This document shows, piece after piece, positions 40,756 through 49,795 of a DNA stretch of 55,357 nucleotides. The translations under genes were made by a program, and so were the position numbers. The notes below the pieces were generated by a model that was not told the origin of the DNA, did no database searches, and saw only the letters and a list, made by a program, of their open reading frames with translations. The stretch covers positions 1-55,357 of the forward strand of contig UQRP01000015.1 in assembly GCA_900543585.1 (NCBI GenBank), written 5' to 3'. This DNA is from an uncultured Prevotella sp. Its GTDB lineage: Bacteria > Bacteroidota > Bacteroidia > Bacteroidales > Bacteroidaceae. How positions within the stretch are numbered: the first letter of the stretch is position 1; each line of letters begins with the position of its first letter.

Positions 40756-42660
40756 CTACTTCGTTTGGTCGCCTGAGAGTATGAAAACCGTTTCGTCACC
40801 GCAGATATTGCGGATTTTCATTCGCAGTGGCTTCTTTTCACTGCTGATAGTTCCATCCCAGAAGTTTTGTGTGACCACACCGTTTAGCCTTACCTTACTA
40901 TTTTTCTCGATGAGGATTTCAGAATCGCTATGCCACGGGGCCTTGGCGTCGTCTGTCGTGCTATCGAGACTCAGCCATTCTATGGTCTCCAAACCCTCGT
41001 CACTGATGACGATAGGTTTGAACGCAGCGGATTTTCTGGAGGTTTGTGCCTGTACCTGCCCTTTGATGTTATACTCTTCTATTTTCTTCAGCACACGGTC
41101 GCTGCAGAAGCTGTTGATGGTGACTTGCCAAACTTGAAACATCTGACCTTCGGGCTGAACGTGAGCCAGACTGTAGTCGCAGGAGTCTTCCACGACCACG
41201 TTGTCGAGCACGTTTTTCAAGTCGCGCAACTCTATTTCTATGCCCGTATCGTTCTGCTCCTTGATGAATTGGTCGATTTCGTCTCTGTCAGCGATGTCGA
41301 TATAATAGACGATGACTCTCTTCGTCTCTTCGGGCAAGTCGGGCATGGCCTCACGTATGATATGGTTGATCTGCGCAGTGTCAAGCAGTCGCGTGCTGCT
41401 GTCCAACAGATTGGGCAGATAGACGGGCATGCTGCCGTAGCTGGAGCTGTTGATACTCCCCGCCCAAGACTTATCCAGCTGGTCGTTGTTCTGCAAGCCG
41501 GGGATGAGGTTTTTCAGCTTGTCCATAGTCTGCACGGGATTGCGATAGAGTGAGACGCCATCCTTTATCTCCAGCACCTCGAACTGTGCCTTAGCCTTGA
41601 CGAGCCGGTCACGAGTGGTCTCGATGCTGTTCACACCTACATCGCAATGGACGAACCTGCGGCCGAGTTTGCTGGCCACAGTAGCCGTAACGCCGCTGCC
41701 ACCAAAGAAGTCAGCCACCAACATGCCCTTGTCGCTAGAAGCATTAATGATACGTTCTAGCAGCGCCTCGGGCTTCTGAGTGGCGTAGTCGACGGGTTCT
41801 TCCTTATCTGCAGGTTGAAGCATAGGTAAACGCCAAACATCATCTATAGTTTTCTCATTCGTATCGATATAGATTACTTTTCCGTTATTATCTTTTGCAT
41901 TAACCAACTTTTGCTTTTCCTTATTCCATTCTCTCTTAATTTGCTTGGTTGAACTCTCTCTCTTTTCTTTTATTGGCAAAAAATTGAATTGGTCGGATTT
42001 GCTATAAAGGTATATGCTGTCATGATTTGAAGCAAATCTTTTCACATTGCCCTGCATCTTATTATAATAATGCCATATAATTTCATTTCTAAAATTGTCT
42101 TCTCCAAAGATTTCATCTAATAGTATCTTCACGTAGTGCCCGATATGATAGTCGAGATGCACATATATGCTTGCGCTATCGCTCATGACGCTTTTGATGG
42201 CCATGAGGTTCTCATACATCCAGTTGAGGTAGCGCTCCTTGTCCCAGATGTCGCCATACATCTTCTCCTCGAAGTTGCGCAGCTCGTTGCTGTCCAACTC
42301 CGACTCTGCCTGTTGTATAGCCTCGGCCACTTTCGGGTTGCGACGGATATAGACTTTCTTGGCATAGTCGGCACCACTGGCAAAGGGCGGGTCGATATAG
42401 ACCAAATCAACCTTTACACCTTGGTCCTTCAGATAGGCACAGGCGGAGAGACACTCGCCACGGATGACTTTGTTTTGGTCGGGATTGTCGCCCACCTGTT
42501 CAATGGTCTCCATCTCGTAAAGCGGCATACCACGCTGTATGCGCTCCACCACCTTGTCGTTGTCACGATAGCGAAGGACACGCTGTGTGCGCACAAAATT
42601 GTTGAGAATGGCCTGACCTTCGAGGGTATTGGGATAATAGGGAATGTATTTTATAGCCAT
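40756..42660 (-). CDS. mod: Type III-like restriction-modification methyltransferase (Mod)
   Basis: A 634-residue N6-adenine DNA methyltransferase of the beta class: the catalytic DPPF motif is at residues 90-93 (VDLVYIDPPFASGADYA), and the SAM-binding FFGGSG motif is later at 318-323 (ADFFGGSGVTATVASKLGRR), preceded by TQKPEALLERII. The region around residues 179-282 is coded by clearly AT-richer DNA (about 41815-42126) than the rest, and probably contains the target-recognition part. A long C-terminal domain (380-634) may also take part in recognition or partner binding. It lies 8 bp downstream of res on the minus strand, so the two form an operon. Confidence 0.9.
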   Translation of the reverse strand: MAIKYIPYYPNTLEGQAILNNFVRTQRVLRYRDNDKVVERIQRGMPLYEMETIEQVGDNPDQNKVIRGECLSACAYLKDQGVKVDLVYIDPPFASGADYAKKVYIRRNPKVAEAIQQAESELDSNELRNFEEKMYGDIWDKERYLNWMYENLMAIKSVMSDSASIYVHLDYHIGHYVKILLDEIFGEDNFRNEIIWHYYNKMQGNVKRFASNHDSIYLYSKSDQFNFLPIKEKRESSTKQIKREWNKEKQKLVNAKDNNGKVIYIDTNEKTIDDVWRLPMLQPADKEEPVDYATQKPEALLERIINASSDKGMLVADFFGGSGVTATVASKLGRRFVHCDVGVNSIETTRDRLVKAKAQFEVLEIKDGVSLYRNPVQTMDKLKNLIPGLQNNDQLDKSWAGSINSSSYGSMPVYLPNLLDSSTRLLDTAQINHIIREAMPDLPEETKRVIVYYIDIADRDEIDQFIKEQNDTGIEIELRDLKNVLDNVVVEDSCDYSLAHVQPEGQMFQVWQVTINSFCSDRVLKKIEEYNIKGQVQAQTSRKSAAFKPIVISDEGLETIEWLSLDSTTDDAKAPWHSDSEILIEKNSKVRLNGVVTQNFWDGTISSEKKPLRMKIRNICGDETVFILSGDQTK

Positions 42661-42668
42661 GATGTTGC

Positions 42669-45548
42669 TTAGTTGAAAAATTGCTGAATCTTTTCTATAG
42701 TGAGCTTGTCCTGCTGCTCTTTGGAGAGTGTATCCTCAAGATAGAGGAAGTCGAAGCGGGGATAGCCATAATGTGCGTTGTTGAGGCTGACGAACTTGCT
42801 CATGAACGATTTCCGGTCAGCAAACTTCTTGCTGAAGCCCTCGCCCTTGGTCTCGATGATGAGCACCTGGCGGATGGTCCCGTCCTCGCCTCGCCGCAAT
42901 ATCAGGAAGTCGGGCACGTACATCCCGATATAGTGCCAGGCGTTGCCCACCTGCTTATAGCATCTGATTTTAAACTCCGTGAGCGTGTCGTCGCCGTTGA
43001 AGTAGGCTTCCAGATTCTGTCCGTTGATGATGGCGAGCAACGACTTGGAGAAATAGTCTATCTCCAAGTTGCTGTCGAAATGATAGGGCAGATAGTGGTA
43101 GGTGTGGTCGTTGATGTCCTTTCCTATCCGCTCGTAGTTGTCGGGGTTGTCCGTCAGCTGCTTGATGGTGGCCTCAGTGCCAGGGAGCGTTTTCAGCGTG
43201 CTGATGGTTGTAGCGATGTCGGGCTTGAGCCTCATACCGCCTTTGTCGTCGGCCACGATCTGTACGACTTCCTGCTGAGACGGATAATATTGTTCGGGAT
43301 TGTTCGTTTCAACGGTGGGATCCAACTTCTCCACATTCAGTATCGCCGCCTGTTGGGGGATGTTCTCCTCCTTCACTTTGATGGTGCGCCTGGGCGTAAA
43401 TGTTTTTCTGATTTGGGAGCGAATGGCGCTGTGGTCGTAGTTCCCGTCCAGATATGTCAGTCCATCCTTCGTGTTGGTGATGTGGTCGAAGATGTCGCGC
43501 AGCGATGAGAGGTAGGGCGCTGCCTCTTGCCGGGTCCATGTGCCAAAGCTCTCTTTCGCGATGGTATGGAGCCAGGAATGGAAGGTGACGGGCAGGGAGC
43601 TCTCCTCGTCTTCAATGTTCAGCACGTTTTTATGTTGGAGCTCGCCTTCCAGGTTCTCTTCCTTGACAAGCATCGATTTAGAGGAGGAGAGCAGGTCGTT
43701 GCTCTTCAGCGCTGCGGCTGTGTCTAAAGCCGTGTCCAATACCAATGTCTGATAGGTCACCTTCAACTGGATGAAGTCGATAGGCGGCACGCGCAGTTTC
43801 TCCATGCGTGAGAACTGCTTCAATGTGAAGAACTTGCTGCCTCCACCCTTGTTGATTTCATCTATCGACGTATGCTGTTGCTTCTTCAGCTCATTGTTGA
43901 GTGTCTTCCCGTTTTCCTCGTTGAGCCAGATGAGCGCAGACTCCTGCTGATGCCGCACCACCTGACGCAGGCAGCGGCAACTGGTCTGCAGCACCATATT
44001 CTTGGGGCAAGCACCTTTTTGCGGCAAGATGACACTTGTCAGACTCTTGCAGTCCCAGCCCTCCTTACCAATCTGAACCAACAAGATAATCTTGATGCGG
44101 GACAGCTTCGTGTCGAGTGACTTAAAGGCAGCCTCGGCTCCTTCGGGGGCTGGAAACTGCTTATTGCCGTCGTGATATTTCAGAATGACGTCGGTGGGAC
44201 TCATCCCGCGCTCGCTGACGATGCTGGCAACAAGCGGGAAGATGTTGTTCTCTAAGTTCTCGATTTTCCCGCAATAGATAGCCAGCTTGGCGCAGGTGCC
44301 GTTGGCATAGACCTTATCTCCATAGCGGTCGAGAAACTCCGTGACGCCTTTGCGCACGATGTCGTCGCAATCGCCATCCGAAACCTTGATGACCGGCGAC
44401 TTCAGAAAGTTGCCCACGCCATCAATCAGCGGGTAATAGTAAACCGCATTGGCCAGATTCTTGTTTTGCAGCGACAGGCATGGCGTCACCTGCACAGCGT
44501 CTGCCGATGCCAGATAGGGTGTGCCGGAGAAGCCCAGCACGGAGTTGAACGTTTCAGTCTCCGTCCATTTGTTCACTACTTGCCGCAGCTTGATGTCGCT
44601 ATCGGAAGCATGGTGCACCTCGTCAATGAAGATGGACAGGTGAGGGATCTTGCCAATGATGTTGCGGAGTTCGTTGGAGACTTTCACCTCTTCCCACTCC
44701 TCATCGGTATAGAGTGTCGGGTCGTTGCCTCGATCCTTGTCATACTTATCCAGAATCACTTTCTCCGCATTGGTCACAGCCACGAGACCGCGCATCGTAT
44801 TCAGCGGCTGGTGGTTGTTAATTTTCTGTGCGTTGGGATTCTTAACGATGTTGCTCTTCTTGGCAGACTTTTGCTCGTCAAGCACTTCAAACTGAATCTC
44901 CCTTTTGATTTTGGACGCTTCTGGTTCTGCCAACACCCAAGTAGGGTCAAAATCCTGAATCTTCTTGATGCTCGGCAGAATGGAGGATTTCAGTCCAGAG
45001 GGCGCCAACAACATGAAGTTATGGGCAAAAGCAGGATTGTCGGGTTCACTATCTGAGAAGTGTAACTCCAAATATATGAAGGCAGCCATGAGAAAGGTCT
45101 TGCCTGCTCCCATGGGTAAACTGAAAATGTAATCGGGATATTGTACGCCATAGAAAATATCGCGGAACACCTGTTCGTAGTTGATGTCATCCGGGTATTC
45201 CTCAATCTCTTTCTTCAGAGTTGGAGCCAGCAGATTGCCATTGGCATCCTTCAGGCAGGCATACTCGTAAAGCGTCGCGGCGGCGGTATTGGTCTCCAGC
45301 ACTTCCCGCGCCCTGACGGTCAGACTGACGTTTGCCAAATCAATGGTTAGGAAGCTCCCCCTTGAAAACAGCAGCCACAAAGGTTGGTTGCCGCAGGCTA
45401 TTTTCAGAAAGAGATAGGTCTTAATAGCCTCTATCTGTGCGTCTCTGAGCATGCCACGGGTTTCCATATAGTCAACGAGCGACTTCACCGGACAGTCTGC
45501 TCTGCTTAACCATTCGTCCCTTTTATTTTGGATAAGTTGATAAAACAT
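42669..45548 (-). CDS. res: Type III-like restriction subunit (Res): DEAD/DEAH helicase with C-terminal nuclease
   Basis: A 959-residue protein with SF2 helicase motifs: Walker A MGAGKT at 146-151, DEVH box at 309-312 (FIDEVHHASD), motif III SGTP at 341-344, and a motif VI-like QTSCRCLRQV region. The C-terminus has a PD-(D/E)XK-like nuclease signature, PDFLILRR followed by VLIIETKGEG. With Mod it would cut DNA whose recognition sites are unmethylated. Here res precedes mod, the reverse of the classical EcoP1/EcoP15 order. It starts at a promoter box 24 bp upstream. The recognition sequence cannot be predicted. Confidence 0.9.
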   Translation of the reverse strand: MFYQLIQNKRDEWLSRADCPVKSLVDYMETRGMLRDAQIEAIKTYLFLKIACGNQPLWLLFSRGSFLTIDLANVSLTVRAREVLETNTAAATLYEYACLKDANGNLLAPTLKKEIEEYPDDINYEQVFRDIFYGVQYPDYIFSLPMGAGKTFLMAAFIYLELHFSDSEPDNPAFAHNFMLLAPSGLKSSILPSIKKIQDFDPTWVLAEPEASKIKREIQFEVLDEQKSAKKSNIVKNPNAQKINNHQPLNTMRGLVAVTNAEKVILDKYDKDRGNDPTLYTDEEWEEVKVSNELRNIIGKIPHLSIFIDEVHHASDSDIKLRQVVNKWTETETFNSVLGFSGTPYLASADAVQVTPCLSLQNKNLANAVYYYPLIDGVGNFLKSPVIKVSDGDCDDIVRKGVTEFLDRYGDKVYANGTCAKLAIYCGKIENLENNIFPLVASIVSERGMSPTDVILKYHDGNKQFPAPEGAEAAFKSLDTKLSRIKIILLVQIGKEGWDCKSLTSVILPQKGACPKNMVLQTSCRCLRQVVRHQQESALIWLNEENGKTLNNELKKQQHTSIDEINKGGGSKFFTLKQFSRMEKLRVPPIDFIQLKVTYQTLVLDTALDTAAALKSNDLLSSSKSMLVKEENLEGELQHKNVLNIEDEESSLPVTFHSWLHTIAKESFGTWTRQEAAPYLSSLRDIFDHITNTKDGLTYLDGNYDHSAIRSQIRKTFTPRRTIKVKEENIPQQAAILNVEKLDPTVETNNPEQYYPSQQEVVQIVADDKGGMRLKPDIATTISTLKTLPGTEATIKQLTDNPDNYERIGKDINDHTYHYLPYHFDSNLEIDYFSKSLLAIINGQNLEAYFNGDDTLTEFKIRCYKQVGNAWHYIGMYVPDFLILRRGEDGTIRQVLIIETKGEGFSKKFADRKSFMSKFVSLNNAHYGYPRFDFLYLEDTLSKEQQDKLTIEKIQQFFN

Positions 45549-45571
45549 TCTTACTTAGGTCAAAATATCTG

Positions 45572-45579
45572 CAAACTTA
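45572..45579 (-). promoter_or_regulatory. res-mod promoter, -7 element
   Basis: The minus strand reads TAAGTTTG, 23 bp upstream of the res ATG at 45548. No -33 TTTG is seen at the normal distance. Confidence 0.6.
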
Positions 45580-45792
45580 CGAAAAAAAATACAGATTGAA
45601 AAATAAACATAGAAACTTTATTTTTCATTGCTCCGTTTAGATGTTGTTTTCATCAATCCACAAGGCAGACCTGCCCATGGATTTGTGAAATTATATTAGA
45701 ATAGCTTTGATTGATGGGTGCTGAACAAAAGTAGAGGCTAAAGAGAGCACAGACCTTCTCTGAGGCCAGTGCTCCCAATAAGCGCATCATAG

Positions 45793-46227
45793 TCACTTGA
45801 TGGTTATCCACACCGGCTTGCCCTTCTTCTCTGCCTCCGCGAAGCGGTCCATGAGGAGGGTGACGGCGGAGCGGGAGTTGATGACCATGCCTTTGTGGCG
45901 GTTCCAACCCACGAGGATGCAGCCCTCGGTATCTTTCACCATGTTGCCGGGATGGATGCGGATGCCGCTGAAGCCGGGGATGTCGAGGAGCAGAGGCAGC
46001 GGCCTCTTAAAGCGGGGGCTCATGTTGACGATGACGCGGTAGCTGCCCGTGGGTATCGCCAGCTTGCCGGAGCACAGCTTGACTATCGTGATTTGTCTGC
46101 CGGTCATCTCCGAGGTCAACGCACCATAGGGCGGCTCCAAGGTGTCGCAGAAATATTTATAGTCGACATAGAGTCTGCCGATGATATAGTCCTTCTTGTA
46201 GTATTTTCTTTCCAGTAACAGTTCCAT
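45793..46227 (-). CDS. DUF5675 family protein
   Basis: A 144-residue protein (MELLLERKYYKKDYIIGRLYV...). The middle has LAIPTGSYRVIVNMSPRFK and GFSGIRIHPGNMVKDTEGCI with a short catalytic-looking Gly-x-Arg-x-His arrangement, and it ends WNRHKGMVINSR...VWITIK. This matches the DUF5675 family found on Bacteroidota prophages and mobile elements, with a resemblance to L,D-transpeptidase-like folds. Function is not established. It may be a remnant of an element, given the frameshifted fragment upstream on the same strand and the R-M genes downstream. A weak hairpin (GAGCAC/GTGCTC, 45745-45774) follows it. Confidence 0.75.
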   Translation of the reverse strand: MELLLERKYYKKDYIIGRLYVDYKYFCDTLEPPYGALTSEMTGRQITIVKLCSGKLAIPTGSYRVIVNMSPRFKRPLPLLLDIPGFSGIRIHPGNMVKDTEGCILVGWNRHKGMVINSRSAVTLLMDRFAEAEKKGKPVWITIK

Positions 46228-46300
46228 ATTTTATCAATTTAATTTTTTCTTCCAAGTATTTTTAGCTATTTTAGGAATGAAACGGCGTAAGAAAAAGGTC

Positions 46301-46554
46301 TTACCCCAGTTTCTCTATTAGCCAGGCAGCAACCTGACACTGTTTGGCGCAGCTCTCGTTGGTGTTAACATACTGCCCCATTGGCTGACCTTCGGTGCCA
46401 GCTGAGTGAGGGTCTGCAAGGCCTTGCTGATGCTCGCGGCTTTGCAGGGCGGGTCGGCATGGTCGAAGCCCAGCTTCTCCATGGCACGCTCAAACTCTGA
46501 AATCTTCTGAGGGTAGTTGTAGTATTCCCTGCAAACCCTAGATAATATCTTCTT
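46301..46554 (-). pseudogene. Frameshifted and 5'-truncated gene remnant
   Basis: On the minus strand one frame reads EYYNYPQKISEFERAMEKLG and continues to QLAPKVSQWG, and the adjacent frame continues GQYVNTNESCAKQCQVAAWL to IEKLG and a stop at 46301. The frames meet at a run of four C residues (46376-46379, G on the coding strand): one extra G would join them. No start codon precedes the first segment, and a stop lies at 46555-46557. The family is not recognised. It lies upstream of the DUF5675 gene and may belong to the same decayed element. Confidence 0.55.
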
Positions 46555-46703
46555 TTATTGATCTTCCTGTCTTGGATCGTAGAAATGTGGCAAAAAGCCT
46601 TATAACATCATTGCAAAATGTGTTATAAAGTTAAAATCGGGCTTTTTTAGTAAACTAACGTTAAAGTTGTTGCAATTCTGCTACAACTTTGTTTCTAATT
46701 CCC
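46555..46703. other. AT-rich intergenic stretch
   Basis: This part of the 670-bp gap between the DUF5675 gene and glpT shows no gene. It ends at the promoter of the glpT gene set. Confidence 0.4.
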
Positions 46704-46711
46704 TATTTTTG
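46704..46711 (+). promoter_or_regulatory. Promoter of the glpT gene set, -7 element
   Basis: TATTTTTG matches TAnnTTTG. The distance to the glpT ATG at 46899 is 187 bp, so the transcript would have a long AT-rich leader. Confidence 0.6.
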
Positions 46712-46898
46712 CAACGAAACAAATAAAAACTTAAAAACGCAAGTTATAGAGTTAGATTTCGTAATGAAAACCAATTTAATCATAAATAAACCATAATTTG
46801 ATTACGATTTCTATTGGTTCGAAAGTACGTATCTGATTTTATGAATAGATACTGCGCCTTTTTAAAATCTAAAAATACTTAAAACGATATAAAATAGT
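46712..46898 (+). other. Long AT-rich leader of glpT with crossing inverted repeats
   Basis: CGTAAT (46760-46765) pairs with ATTACG (46801-46806), and AACCAAT (46769-46775) pairs with ATTGGTT (46813-46819). The order left1-left2-right1-right2 means the two helices cross, as in a pseudoknot, and cannot be a simple nested hairpin. Whether it has a regulatory role is unknown. No known riboswitch is recognised. Confidence 0.35.
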
Positions 46899-48278
46899 AT
46901 GTGGAAATTTCTAGCACCGCCAGCATTTAAAGCTGTACAAACAGGACCTGCTTCAGATGCTAAATATAAGCGTCTACGTTGGCAGGTTTTCTTTGGCATC
47001 TTCATTGGTTATGCCGGTTTTTATATTGTGCGTAAAAACTTTTCAATGGCAATACCAATGCTTGCTCCCTTTGGCTTCGACAAAGGAGAATTAGGCGTAG
47101 TGTTGTCCATGAATGCCATAGCTTACGGCTTTTCGAAGTTTATTATGGCAAGTGTCTCCGACCGCAGTAATGCCCGCCGTTTCCTTCCCTTAGGCCTTAT
47201 CCTTGCTGCCATCTCCATGATGTTCATGATTGTGCCTATCCAGTGCCTGGGCGCTGAGCACAAGTCGGCAGCCATCGTCCTTATGGCCGTACTAAACTTC
47301 CTTGTGGGTTGGTTCAACGGTATGGGTTGGCCTCCCTGTGGACGCGTTATGACCCACTGGTTCTCCATCAAGGAGCGTGGTACATGGATGTCGTTCTGGA
47401 ACTGTGCACATAATGTCGGAGGCGCCCTCGTCGGACCAATGTCCGTCTATGGAGCCATGTGGTTCGGTTCCTGGTTCTATGGTGCTGACAGCCAGCGCTA
47501 CTTCCTCATCGGAACTTTCCTCTTCCCGGCCTGTGTGGCTATCCTCGTGGCTATCGTGGCATACTGTCTGATCCGCGACACTCCGCAGTCGTGCGGCCTG
47601 TCCTCTATCGAAGAGTGGCGAGGAGATTATGCAGCCTCATACACCTCAAAATCAGAGGAGGTGTTATCTACCAAGGAAATTTTTAGGACTGTACTCTCTA
47701 ATAAATTCTTGTGGTACATTGCTCTCGCCAATGCCTTCGTCTATATGGTGCGTTATGGCTGTCTCGACTGGGCTCCTACCATCCTCACCGAGCAGGGCAT
47801 CAACATCAAGGATGCCGGCTGGGCTTACTTCGCTTATGAGATTGCCGCCATCCCCGGAACGATCATCTGTGGCTGGCTCTCCGACCATGTCTTCCATGGC
47901 CGCCGTGCGCTGCCTACCATCCTCTTTATGAGTGTCGTCGCCGTCCTCATCTTCATCTACTGGCAGAACTTCACCAATATCCATGTCGTCCTGTTCTGTC
48001 TCATCGGTATCGGCTTCTTCATCTATGGTCCTGTGATGCTCATCGGCGTGCAGGCTCTCGACCTGGCTCCGAAGAACGCGGCCGGAACAGCCGCAGGTCT
48101 GACAGGCTTCATGGGCTACGTGCTGGGAACAGCATTGTTGGCCAATGTCGTCATCGGCTTCGTGGCTGAGAATGCCGGCTGGGCTTGGACTTTCATTCTG
48201 CTTATCGGAGCTTGCTTTATGGCAGTATTCTTCATGGCTTTGACTTACAGTCAGGAGCGTTATCTTTCTAAGAAATAA
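46899..48278 (+). CDS. glpT: Glycerol-3-phosphate:phosphate antiporter GlpT (OPA family)
   Basis: A 459-residue MFS protein with 12 membrane segments, very similar along its whole length to E. coli GlpT. Shared segments include YGFSKFIMASVSDRSNARRF, GWFNGMGWPPCGR and RDTPQSCGL. The residues equivalent to the substrate-binding Arg45, His165 and Arg269 of E. coli GlpT are present as Arg45, His171 and Arg285. It would import glycerol-3-phosphate in exchange for phosphate across the inner membrane. It is the first of five genes on one strand, followed after 23 bp by a second antiporter of the same family. Confidence 0.92.
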   Translation: MWKFLAPPAFKAVQTGPASDAKYKRLRWQVFFGIFIGYAGFYIVRKNFSMAIPMLAPFGFDKGELGVVLSMNAIAYGFSKFIMASVSDRSNARRFLPLGLILAAISMMFMIVPIQCLGAEHKSAAIVLMAVLNFLVGWFNGMGWPPCGRVMTHWFSIKERGTWMSFWNCAHNVGGALVGPMSVYGAMWFGSWFYGADSQRYFLIGTFLFPACVAILVAIVAYCLIRDTPQSCGLSSIEEWRGDYAASYTSKSEEVLSTKEIFRTVLSNKFLWYIALANAFVYMVRYGCLDWAPTILTEQGINIKDAGWAYFAYEIAAIPGTIICGWLSDHVFHGRRALPTILFMSVVAVLIFIYWQNFTNIHVVLFCLIGIGFFIYGPVMLIGVQALDLAPKNAAGTAAGLTGFMGYVLGTALLANVVIGFVAENAGWAWTFILLIGACFMAVFFMALTYSQERYLSKK

Positions 48279-48301
48279 TTTTAAAAGGCAAAGGACATTA
48301 T

Positions 48302-49795
48302 ATGGAAAAGAAAGTTAATGTATATGAAGCCTTAGGTTCTAAGCGTAAGAAGTTTATGAACTGGCAAGTGCGTACTATCATCGTAACGATGTTGGGTTAC
48401 GCAGCCTTCTATTTCGTGAGAAAGAATTTCTCATTGGCTATGCCAGGTCTTACGGCGGAATACGGTATTTCTAATAAGAGCTTTGGATGGATTCTCTTTG
48501 CAGGATCCTTAGTATACGGTACATCACGCTTTATTAATGGCTACGTTGTTGACCGGATAAAGGGTAGAATCGTTATGGCTTTAGGACTGCTCCTTTGTGC
48601 ACTGGCCAATTTCATGTTTGGTTTCGGAGTAAACCTTAGTGTCATGATTACCGGAACAGACAATGGACCAGATTTTGTCTCTTGGCTGATATTAATCATG
48701 GGTGTGACAATCATATTCAACCAATATTTCCAGGGAATGGGATATCCTCCTTGTGCACGCATTCTTCCTCACTGGATTCATCCTAGTGAGCTTGCTACCA
48801 AGATGTCTATATGGAACACATCCCATTCACTGGGAGCTGCCTTGGCTGTTATTGTCTGTGGAACGATCATGGGTAGTCTTGGTGTTGATATGAGTTCAAA
48901 TACAGATGTTATAGCAAATATCACAGCAAATTTGACTAATAACAATGTTGCCAATGCGGGAACACAGGCATTGAATTATGCTGCTCATATAGGTGCTTGG
49001 AAATGGTGCTTTTGGATTCCTGCTTTTATCGCTCTCTGTGGTTCCATATTCATTTTTGTCGGTTTGCGCGATGAGCCAAAGGACGTAGGGCTGCCCGACT
49101 TACCTGGAACTTCTTTAGGAAAGATGAATGTCAAAAATAAGAAGGACCGCAAGAAGTTTGAGATGGTAATGGTATGGAAGAACCGTTGGGTCTGGACATT
49201 CTGCATTGCTAATCTCTTTGTATACATCGTTCGAATGGGTATATTAGATTGGGGTCCGAAGTTCTTGACAGAAAGTCGTGGTCTGGATATATCTACAGCA
49301 GGATGGACCGTGGCTGCATTTGAGATAGCAGGTATCTGCGGAACTCTCTTTGCAGGCTGGGCTACAGATCACATCTTTCATGGTAAGGGTCACCACATGT
49401 GTGTGGTGTGTATGGCAGGAGCTGCTATCTTCATGACTATTTTCCGCTTCCTTCCGCAGCAAGCCAGCCTATCTCTTACGGCAGCGGTACTTGTTGGTGC
49501 AGGCTTCTGTGTATACGGTCCCCAGGCATTGATAGGTATTGAGCTGGGAAATCAGGCAACTAAAGAGGCATCAGCACGAGCCAACGGTATTGCCGGTATC
49601 TTGGGATATATTGGTTCTGGCCTCTCTGGACTGTTAGTAGGATATGTGGCAGATCTCTTCGGATGGGTGCGAGTATTCGAAACCATCATCGTTGTTGCCA
49701 TAGTTGGAATGTTTATTCTCCTGTCGATGTGGAAAGCTCCACGTGATGGTTATGAGAGAGCATCTAAGATTAAATATGATGACGATGAAAACTGA
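48302..49795 (+). CDS. Second organophosphate:phosphate antiporter (OPA/UhpT-GlpT family)
   Basis: A 497-residue MFS protein with the OPA family features: YAAFYFVRKNFSLAMPGL (Arg40 aligned with GlpT Arg45), GMGYPPCARILPHW, WNTSHSLGAAL with the conserved His, and NLFVYIVRMGILDWGP with the second conserved Arg. It is longer than the upstream GlpT because of an Asn/Thr-rich extracytoplasmic insert (about residues 200-225, SSNTDVIANITANLTNNN). Its substrate is probably a related phosphorylated sugar or glycerol compound, and may differ from G3P. The reading frame overlaps the HAD gene start. Confidence 0.9.
   Translation: MEKKVNVYEALGSKRKKFMNWQVRTIIVTMLGYAAFYFVRKNFSLAMPGLTAEYGISNKSFGWILFAGSLVYGTSRFINGYVVDRIKGRIVMALGLLLCALANFMFGFGVNLSVMITGTDNGPDFVSWLILIMGVTIIFNQYFQGMGYPPCARILPHWIHPSELATKMSIWNTSHSLGAALAVIVCGTIMGSLGVDMSSNTDVIANITANLTNNNVANAGTQALNYAAHIGAWKWCFWIPAFIALCGSIFIFVGLRDEPKDVGLPDLPGTSLGKMNVKNKKDRKKFEMVMVWKNRWVWTFCIANLFVYIVRMGILDWGPKFLTESRGLDISTAGWTVAAFEIAGICGTLFAGWATDHIFHGKGHHMCVVCMAGAAIFMTIFRFLPQQASLSLTAAVLVGAGFCVYGPQALIGIELGNQATKEASARANGIAGILGYIGSGLSGLLVGYVADLFGWVRVFETIIVVAIVGMFILLSMWKAPRDGYERASKIKYDDDEN

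Noticed and set aside
40559..41137. 192-codon frame antisense to the 3' end of mod
   Set aside because: It starts in the REP-like repeats and is Ser/Pro-rich; mod is strongly supported on the other strand.
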